Source: Actinacidiphila yanglinensis
Lineage (GTDB): Bacteria; Actinomycetota; Actinomycetes; Streptomycetales; Streptomycetaceae
NCBI RefSeq assembly: GCF_900107965.1
Contig: NZ_FNVU01000011.1
Location: forward strand, 62,001 to 126,000
Length of the DNA: 64,000 nucleotides
Reading direction: 5' to 3'
Under the pieces are notes generated by a model, which saw only the letters and a program-made list of their open reading frames with translations, had not been told where the DNA came from and did no database searches. Shown piece by piece: positions 58,634 through 64,000 of this stretch. Every line of letters begins with the position of its first letter. Positions within the stretch are counted from its first letter, which is position 1. The translations under genes were made by a program, and so were the position numbers.

Positions 58634-59725
58634 ATGCGCAGGAGCAACAGGAGCAGCCGTCCGCTCAGCCCGGTCGCCGCCGGGAGCGCGGTCGCCGTGA
58701 TGGGACTCGTACTCGCCGGATGCGGCGGCTCGTCGTCCGCGGACAGCGGGAAGCCCTCGACGGAGGTGACGGTGTACAGCGCGGACGGGCTGCACTCCGA
58801 CACCGGGGACGGCTTCTACAACAAGGTGTTCAAGGATTTCACGGCCAAGACCGGGATCAAGGTCAAGTACGTGGAGGGCGGTTCGGGGGAGGTCGTGCAG
58901 CGGCTGGTGCGGGAGAAGTCGAACACCCAGGCCGACGTCGTGGTGACGCTGCCCCCGTTCATCCAGCAGGCGCAGCAGAAGGGGCTGCTGGCGCCGTACC
59001 GGCCCGCGGGCGTGGACAAGGTGGCCGCGGCGGACAAGGACGCGAACGGCGCGTGGGAGTCCATCGTCGACAACTACCTGTGCTTCATCTACAACACCAA
59101 GGACCTGGCGCAGCCCCCGAAGACGTGGAACGACCTGATGGACGCCAGGTTCAAGGGGAAGTTGCAGTACTCGACGCCGGGCGTCGCGGGTGACGGCACC
59201 GCCGTGGTGATCAAGGCGATGCACGACATGGGCGGCAAGGGCCCGGCGATGGACTACCTGAAGAAACTCCAGGCGAACAACGTGGGTCCGTCGGCCTCGA
59301 CCGGCCAGCTCGCCCCCAAGGTGGACAAGGGCGAACTCACGGTGGCCAACGGCGACGTGCAGATGAACTTCGCCGACCAGGCGTCGATGCCGCACCAGGG
59401 CATCTTCTTCCCGGCGGTGAGCGACACGGCCAGGCCGACCACGTTCGCGCTGCCGTACGCGGCCGGGCTGGTCAGGAACGGCCCGCACCAGGACGCCGGC
59501 AAGAAGCTGCTGGACTACTTCCTCACCCCGGCCGTGCAGCAGGAGGTCTCCGCGGTGGGCGGCGGGTTCGCGGCCCGCACCGATGTGACCGCGACCGACC
59601 CGAACGCGGCCGGCCTGAAGAAGCTGATGGCCGGCGTGGACGTCTTCACCCCGGACTGGACGGACATCAACGACAACCTCGACGCGTACGTGGACGCGTG
59701 GAGGTCCGCCACCGGCAGCAGTTGA
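58634..59725 (+). CDS. ABC substrate-binding lipoprotein (2-aminoethylphosphonate type, PhnS-like)
   Basis: 363 residues. Lipoprotein signal with lipobox LAGC near residue 30; then a periplasmic-binding-protein type 2 fold (TEVTVYSADGLHSDTGDGFY, FTAKTGIKVKYVEGGSGEVV, TWNDLMDARFKGKLQYSTPG). The YSADGLHSD start is typical of the AEP/iron-type group. It catches the phosphonate outside the membrane for the PhnUV-like channel. ATG at 58634 with AAGGAG upstream. Last gene of the operon; a perfect 10-bp hairpin follows 15 bases after its stop. Confidence 0.89.
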   Translation: MRRSNRSSRPLSPVAAGSAVAVMGLVLAGCGGSSSADSGKPSTEVTVYSADGLHSDTGDGFYNKVFKDFTAKTGIKVKYVEGGSGEVVQRLVREKSNTQADVVVTLPPFIQQAQQKGLLAPYRPAGVDKVAAADKDANGAWESIVDNYLCFIYNTKDLAQPPKTWNDLMDARFKGKLQYSTPGVAGDGTAVVIKAMHDMGGKGPAMDYLKKLQANNVGPSASTGQLAPKVDKGELTVANGDVQMNFADQASMPHQGIFFPAVSDTARPTTFALPYAAGLVRNGPHQDAGKKLLDYFLTPAVQQEVSAVGGGFAARTDVTATDPNAAGLKKLMAGVDVFTPDWTDINDNLDAYVDAWRSATGSS

Positions 59726-59740
59726 TCCGCAGGCTGGACG

Positions 59741-59767
59741 GCCGGGGCGGCGCGGACCCGCCCCGGC
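59741..59767 (+). terminator. terminator of phosphonate operon, abutting next promoter
   Basis: GCCGGGGCGG-CGCGGAC-CCGCCCCGGC, perfect 10-bp stem. It is followed directly by TAGGCT (59768-59773), a probable -10 of the HAD gene, so the stem occupies the spacer and -35 region of that promoter. Confidence 0.7.
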
Positions 59768-59773
59768 TAGGCT
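59768..59773 (+). promoter_or_regulatory. possible -10 of HAD-IIA gene
   Basis: TAGGCT, giving a leader of about 30 bases with the GGAGAG ribosome site before the GTG at 59812. Confidence 0.4.
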
Positions 59774-59811
59774 GGTGACCTCAGGCGGTACCCAGGACAG
59801 GAGAGCGACCC

Positions 59812-60591
59812 GTGTCGACCCGCAGGCCCATCGATTCGTGGCTCACCGACATGGACGGCGTGCTGATCCACGAAGGCACCCCCATCCCGGGCGCGGACGC
59901 GTTCATCACGGGGCTCAAGGCGTCCGGCAAGCCGTTCCTGGTGCTGACCAACAACTCCATCTACACCCCGCGGGACCTGCACGCGCGGCTGACCCGGATG
60001 GGCCTGGACGTGCCGGTGGGCAACATCTGGACCTCGGCGCTGGCCACCGCGAAGTTCCTGGACGACCAGCGGCCCGGCGGCACCGCGTACGTCATCGGCG
60101 AGGCCGGCCTGACCACGGCCCTGCACGACGTCGGCTACATCCTGACCGACCACGACCCGGACTACGTGGTGCTCGGCGAGACCCGCACCTACAGCTTCGA
60201 GGCCCTGACGAAGGCGATCCGGCTGATCAACGGCGGCGCCCGGTTCATCTGCACCAACCCCGACCAGACCGGCCCCTCGCCCGAGGGCGTGCTGCCCGCG
60301 GCGGGCTCGGTGGCGGCGCTGATCACCCGCGCGACCGGCAAGGACCCGTACTTCGTCGGCAAGCCGAACCCGCTGATGATGCGGGCCGGGCTGAACGTCA
60401 TCGGCGCCCACTCCGAGACCAGCGCGATGATCGGCGACCGGATGGACACCGACGTGCTGGCCGGGCTGGAGTCCGGCATGAAGACGTTCCTGGTGCTCAC
60501 CGGTCTGACCACGGTGGCCGACATCGACCGCTACCCCTTCCGGCCGTCCCGCGTGGTCGACTCGATCGCGGACCTCGTCGACGAGATCTGA
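59812..60591 (+). CDS. HAD-IIA family (NagD-like) phosphatase
   Basis: 259 residues. Nucleophile DMDGVLIHEG, motif II FLVLTNNSIYTPRDL, the C2b cap (VIGEAGLTTALHD ... RFICTNPDQTGPS) and motif III/IV VGKPNPLMMRAGLN ... AMIGDRMDTDVLAGLESGM, all in NagD order. Cytoplasmic phosphatase for sugar phosphates or nucleoside monophosphates; the substrate is unknown. GTG at 59812 has AGGAGAGCG upstream. Stands alone between the phosphonate operon and the sortase pair. Confidence 0.92.
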   Translation: MSTRRPIDSWLTDMDGVLIHEGTPIPGADAFITGLKASGKPFLVLTNNSIYTPRDLHARLTRMGLDVPVGNIWTSALATAKFLDDQRPGGTAYVIGEAGLTTALHDVGYILTDHDPDYVVLGETRTYSFEALTKAIRLINGGARFICTNPDQTGPSPEGVLPAAGSVAALITRATGKDPYFVGKPNPLMMRAGLNVIGAHSETSAMIGDRMDTDVLAGLESGMKTFLVLTGLTTVADIDRYPFRPSRVVDSIADLVDEI

Positions 60592-60794
60592 GCACGGTCC
60601 CCGACGGCGGGTTCCGGAGGAGAAGGCAGAGCGGGCCGGAAGACCGGCAAGGACGCGCCGTTTTTACTCTCCGTAGATGAACAGTCACCCCAATGGACCA
60701 CTGAGCGGCCGCCCGGAGTGCGTGCGGCCGCCGGCAACGGAATCTTCGTAAGCACCGGGCGCGGGTCCCCGCTCCCGGCTGAGCGGAGGTCCTC

Positions 60795-61472
60795 ATGTTT
60801 GGTCTGAAACTGCCCGCCATCGCCGCTGCCGGCGCTGTCGCCGTGCTGGCCGTGGGCGGTGTGTCCGGACTCCCGAAGACGGCTGTGGCCGACGACGGCG
60901 GCGGGGGATCGGGCAACTCGTCGAGCAGTTCCTCCAGTTCGTCGAGCAGTTCGTCGAGCAGCTCGTCGTCCGGCGCGGGCGGCATGGACGTCTCGCCGCG
61001 CACCGTCGCCCCTGGCGGCGTGGTCTCCCTGCACCTTGCGACCTCCTGCAAGGCCGGGAAGACCGCGACGGCCAGCGCCGACGTCTTCGTGGACACCGTG
61101 ACCCTGGCCCCGTCGGGTGACGGCAAGGGCATGGAGGGCGACGCGTTCATCAAGTCCGACGCCGTCGAGGGCTCGTACTCGATCGCGGTGCACTGCCAGG
61201 ACGGCTCCAGCTCGGCCAGCGCCTCCATCACGGTCAGCACGAGCAGCAGCGTCTCGCCGATCACCCCGCTCAACCCGGTCAACCCGGTGCCGGCCGGCGG
61301 CGGCGGCGCGGCCCACCAGCTCGCCGCCCGCAGCGGCAGTGCCGAGCAGCTCGCGGCCGGCCCCGCGGCGGCCGGTGAGAGCACCGGCCCGCTGCTGGTC
61401 ACCGGCGGCGTCGCCGCGGTGGGCCTGGCCGGGCTGCTGCTCCACCGGCGTCGCAGTGCGGCCCGCGGCTGA
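60795..61472 (+). CDS. secreted poly-Ser protein with C-terminal membrane anchor (sortase substrate candidate)
   Basis: 225 residues. Signal peptide (LPAIAAAGAVAVLAVGGVSG ... AVA), then a Gly/Ser tract with about 19 Ser in a row encoded by alternating TCG/AGC/AGT codons, a compact domain of about 80 residues (VSPRTVAPGGVVSLHLATSC with two Cys), and at the end a hydrophobic helix followed by HRRRSAARG. That layout is a cell-wall sorting signal, but no LPXTG is present. The class F sortase gene starts 6 bp after its stop, so it is probably its partner. ATG at 60795 with GCGGAGG upstream. Confidence 0.82.
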   Translation: MFGLKLPAIAAAGAVAVLAVGGVSGLPKTAVADDGGGGSGNSSSSSSSSSSSSSSSSSSGAGGMDVSPRTVAPGGVVSLHLATSCKAGKTATASADVFVDTVTLAPSGDGKGMEGDAFIKSDAVEGSYSIAVHCQDGSSSASASITVSTSSSVSPITPLNPVNPVPAGGGGAAHQLAARSGSAEQLAAGPAAAGESTGPLLVTGGVAAVGLAGLLLHRRRSAARG

Positions 61473-61478
61473 CCCGGC

Positions 61479-62180
61479 ATGCACGACGGGGAGGACGCCG
61501 AGGGTGTTCAGGCCGACACCCGTGCCCGGCCCGACAGCAGGACGTGGACGGCCCTCGCGGTCGGCCTGGTCCTGCTGGCGGCCTGGCTCACAGGACACGG
61601 TTCCGGCGGTGGTACCGCCACTGCCGGGACCGGCCGTGCTCAGGCCGCGGCGGCCGACGACCATCCGCCGCACCTGTACGCGGCGCACGCGGCACTGCCC
61701 GCGTCCGACCCGGTCCGGATCGACATCGGATCGATCGGGCTGCACGCTCCGCTGGTCGGGCGCGGGCTGACCGACGGCACGATCGACCCGCCGCCCTACT
61801 CCACCCCGAAGGTCGCCGGCTGGTACACCGGCGGCCCGGCCCCGGGGTCGGACGGCGCGGCGCTGATCGTCGGGCACGTCGACACCGAGACCGGCCCCGC
61901 GGTGTTCTTCCCGCTGAGCACCATCAAGCCGGGCGCGCTGGTCGAGGTGACCCGGGCGGACCACTCGGTCGCGGACTTCTCCGTCGAGGCGGTGGAGATC
62001 GTCCCCAAGGACCACTTCGACGCCACCCGGGTCTACGGCTCCGACGCCGCGAACCGCCCGGAACTGCGGCTGATCACCTGCGGCGGCGACTTCGACAGCG
62101 CCCGGCAGGCCTACTCGGCGAACGTGGTGGTGTACGCCTCGCTGACCGGCTCGCGCGCGGCGCCCGGCGGCCGGGCTTAG
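61479..62180 (+). CDS. class F sortase
   Basis: 233 residues. N-terminal transmembrane helix (TWTALAVGLVLLAAWLTG), then the sortase beta-barrel: RIDIGSIGLHAPLVGRGLTDG, the catalytic His in LIVGHVDTE, the Cys in LRLITCGGDFD and an Arg in the following DSARQAY. Class F sortases are actinobacterial and poorly understood; they attach or process surface proteins. The ATG at 61479 lies 6 bp after the poly-Ser protein gene, so the two form an operon. The 165 bp behind it carry repeated RDG-type codons and no terminator that I can see. Confidence 0.9.
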   Translation: MHDGEDAEGVQADTRARPDSRTWTALAVGLVLLAAWLTGHGSGGGTATAGTGRAQAAAADDHPPHLYAAHAALPASDPVRIDIGSIGLHAPLVGRGLTDGTIDPPPYSTPKVAGWYTGGPAPGSDGAALIVGHVDTETGPAVFFPLSTIKPGALVEVTRADHSVADFSVEAVEIVPKDHFDATRVYGSDAANRPELRLITCGGDFDSARQAYSANVVVYASLTGSRAAPGGRA

Positions 62181-62345
62181 GGTGCGAAACGGTGCAAGGG
62201 TGCCCACGCCGGTGGGCCCGCGACCAGGGAGGAAACGGACGGACACGGCCGGGACGGCCTGCGCGACGGCGCACGCGACGCCCGGCGGGACGGCGTACGG
62301 AACCGTGTGCGGAACGGTGTGACGATCACCCGATCGGAGGTCCGG

Positions 62346-64000
62346 ATGCCCAGGCGTGACCCGAAGGGGAACAGGTGGCGCCCCGCGCCCGGAACACCCG
62401 GCGCGCCCGCGAGGCCGGCACCGGACCGGGTCGGTGAGGCGCGGGCCGGCGGCACCCCGCCGGGGCTGCGCGGCGACCTCGAGCAGTTGCTCGGCCCGGG
62501 CAAGGTGCTCGGCGGCATCTCCGACCTGGTGCGCTACGCGTCCGACGCGAGCCCGTACCGCTTCGTACCGCAGGTCGTGGTCGTCCCCGACAGCGTCCAG
62601 GACGTCGTGAAGCTGATGGCGTACGCCCGCGGGCAGCGCCGCAACCTCGTCTTCCGGGCGGCGGGCACCAGCCTCAACGGGCAGGCGCAGGGCGAGGACA
62701 TCCTCGTCGACGTGCGGCGCCACTTCAGCGGCGTCGAGGTCGAGGCCGGCGGCGACCGGGCCCGGGTGCTGCCCGGCACGGTCCTGGCCCGGGTGAACTC
62801 CGCGCTGGCCCGGCACCGGCGGGTGCTGGGCCCCGACCCGGCCAGCGCGGCCGCGGCCACCGTCGGCGGGGTGCTGGCGAACAACGCCTCCGGGATGGCC
62901 GCGGGCACGAGCCGCGACTCCTACCGCACCGTCGTGTCGCTCACCGCGGTCCTGCCCTCGGGCACCGTGGTGGACACCGGTGACGCCGACGCCGACGCGG
63001 CGCTGGCCGCCGCGGAACCGGAACTCCACCAGGGCCTGCTGGACCTGAAGGACGAGATCGAGGGCGACCCGGAGCTGATCGCCCGGATCCGCACCAAGTA
63101 CGCGATCAAGAACACCAGCGGCTACCGGCTGGACGCCTTCCTCGACGCGGAGACCCCCGCGCAGATCCTGCGCGGGCTGATGGTCGGCTCGCAGGGCACC
63201 CTCGGTTTCGTCGCGGAGGCGGTCTACGCGACGCTGCCGACCCGCCCGGCAGTCACCGCCGGGCTGCTGTTCTTCCCCTCGCTCGACGCCGCCGCGGCCG
63301 CGGCACCGCTGTTCGCGCAGGCCGGCGCGGAGGCCGTCGAGCTGATGGACGGCCACGTGCTGCGCGCGTCCGTGGGCGTGGCCGGGGTACCGGCGGACTG
63401 GGCCGAGCTGCCGCGGGAGTGCGCCGCGCTGCTGGTGGAGTTCCGGGCCGCCGACGAGACCGAGCTGGCCGCGTACGAGCGGGCCGCCCGACGGGTCTGC
63501 GACGACCTCGGGCTGATCCTGCCGGTGCCGTCGGCCCGCAACGGCTTCAGCCGCGACCCCGACGAGACCGGCCGGCTGTGGCGCGCCCGCAAGGCGTTCG
63601 TGGCCGCGGTCGGCGGCAGCAGGCCGCCCGGCACCACCCTGATCACCGAGGACTTCGCGGTGCCGCCGGCCCGGCTGGCCGAGGCGTGCGCGGAACTGCT
63701 GGCGCTGCAGGAGCGGCACGGCTTCGACGCGGCCGTCGCCGGTCACGCCGCCCACGGCAACCTGCACTTCCTGCTCGCCTTCGACGCGTCCGACCCGGCC
63801 GACGTGGAGCGCTACGCCGCCTTCATGGACGACTTCTGCCACACCGTCACCGAGCGGTTCGACGGGTCGCTGAAGGCCGAGCACGGCACCGGGCGCAACC
63901 TCGCGCCGTTCCTGGAACTGGAGTGGGGCCCGCGCGCCACCGCCCTGATGTGGCGGATCAAGGCGCTGCTCGACCCCGACGGCATCCTCGCCCCCCGTGT
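62346..64000 (+). CDS. FAD-binding oxidoreductase, Dld/glycolate oxidase type (3' partial)
   Basis: 551 codons visible and the frame is open at the window end. FAD-binding PCMH domain: FRAAGTSLNGQAQGEDILVDVRR, GPDPASAAAATVGGVLANNASGM, MVGSQGTLGFVAEAVY; then the FAD-linked oxidase C domain with GHAAHGNLHFLLAFD and KAEHGTGRNLAPFLELEWG. Length and the DPDGILAP ending suggest the large class with a following Fe-S (CCG) domain, for D-lactate or 2-hydroxy acid oxidation, but that part lies beyond the window. ATG at 62346 follows CGGAGGTCCGG; the frame is open further upstream with RDG-rich residues that look non-native. Confidence 0.9.
   Translation, partial: MPRRDPKGNRWRPAPGTPGAPARPAPDRVGEARAGGTPPGLRGDLEQLLGPGKVLGGISDLVRYASDASPYRFVPQVVVVPDSVQDVVKLMAYARGQRRNLVFRAAGTSLNGQAQGEDILVDVRRHFSGVEVEAGGDRARVLPGTVLARVNSALARHRRVLGPDPASAAAATVGGVLANNASGMAAGTSRDSYRTVVSLTAVLPSGTVVDTGDADADAALAAAEPELHQGLLDLKDEIEGDPELIARIRTKYAIKNTSGYRLDAFLDAETPAQILRGLMVGSQGTLGFVAEAVYATLPTRPAVTAGLLFFPSLDAAAAAAPLFAQAGAEAVELMDGHVLRASVGVAGVPADWAELPRECAALLVEFRAADETELAAYERAARRVCDDLGLILPVPSARNGFSRDPDETGRLWRARKAFVAAVGGSRPPGTTLITEDFAVPPARLAEACAELLALQERHGFDAAVAGHAAHGNLHFLLAFDASDPADVERYAAFMDDFCHTVTERFDGSLKAEHGTGRNLAPFLELEWGPRATALMWRIKALLDPDGILAPR

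Noticed and set aside
62181..62345. An N-terminal extension of the FAD oxidoreductase through the RDG-rich repeat (open frame upstream of 62346)
   Set aside because: The frame is open, but CGGAGGTCCGG directly precedes the ATG at 62346 and the upstream residues are a degenerate RDG-type repeat with no family match. Not fully excluded.
60531..63884. Very long minus-strand open frame (1117 codons) opposite the HAD, sortase and FAD oxidoreductase genes
   Set aside because: Arg/Gly/Val/His-rich composition, no domain; it is the open antisense frame expected opposite GC3-rich codons. The plus strand genes have clear motifs.

Overview
The window is a very GC-rich (about 72-73% by eye) piece of actinobacterial core chromosome, almost certainly from Streptomyces or a close Streptomycetaceae relative. 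Evidence: an SsgA-family sporulation protein, an M6 immune-inhibitor-A protease, a DUF2017 gene next to clpS, the CysO/CysM/Mec+ cysteine route, NagF, and wall-to-wall GC3-rich codons that leave long false frames on the opposite strand. From memory, the order hpd - ssgG - clpS - cysM - nagF - rph - rdgB - bcp matches the SCO29xx region of S. coelicolor. I see no insertion sequence, integrase, CRISPR array, rRNA or biosynthetic cluster.

Layout. 1-9.2 kb: a 5'-truncated molybdopterin oxidoreductase, a coupled PEP-mutase-like/AhpD-like pair, an SPFH+GYF protein next to a zinc-ribbon membrane protein, tRNA-Cys, an MFS exporter and a beta-propeller lipoprotein. 9.4-14.7 kb: DEAD/DEAH helicase, IclR regulator, Lon-type (S16) secreted protease, MFS exporter. 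14.8-20 kb: ArsR regulator with a striking operator array, then an osmoprotectant ABC operon (two permeases, CBS-domain ATPase, binding protein) and an AsnC/Lrp regulator divergent from hpd. 20-27 kb: hpd, a GlcD-type flavoprotein, ssgG and three tandem RDD membrane proteins. 27-37 kb: secreted M6 protease, NAD salvage (pncA, pncB), clpS-DUF2017, amino acid permease, then the cysteine genes: Mec+ protease, a leader peptide, cysO and cysM. 37-42 kb: MBL hydrolase, a decayed PTS permease fragment facing nagF, rph, rdgB, tRNA-Leu, bcp, DUF3618 and a GroES-like gene. 42-52 kb: class A PBP, an ABC-2 exporter, a PLP enzyme, DUF445, an FAH hydrolase and a Gfo/Idh/MocA oxidoreductase. 52.8-59.7 kb: an aminoethylphosphonate-type operon (GntR regulator, FAD oxidase, phosphonatase-like HAD, ABC transporter). 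59.8-64 kb: a NagD-type HAD, a poly-Ser surface protein with a class F sortase, and a truncated FAD-linked dehydrogenase.

The most unusual features lie between genes. A family of long compound inverted repeats occurs seven times, always at gene 3' ends; in three cases the terminal TGA of the element is the stop codon of the neighbouring gene. Two copies carry the same 59-bp inner segment at the same point. Other standout signals are three exactly 13-bp-phased TCTTTGCA boxes before the arsR-type gene, a 23-bp operator-like palindrome over the pncB promoter, a leaderless Cys-containing leader peptide before a CysO that has a 14-residue tail beyond its Gly-Gly, and a permease remnant beside an intact nagF. 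At least nine genes show a -10 hexamer ending 6-7 nt before the start codon, the signature of leaderless mRNAs.
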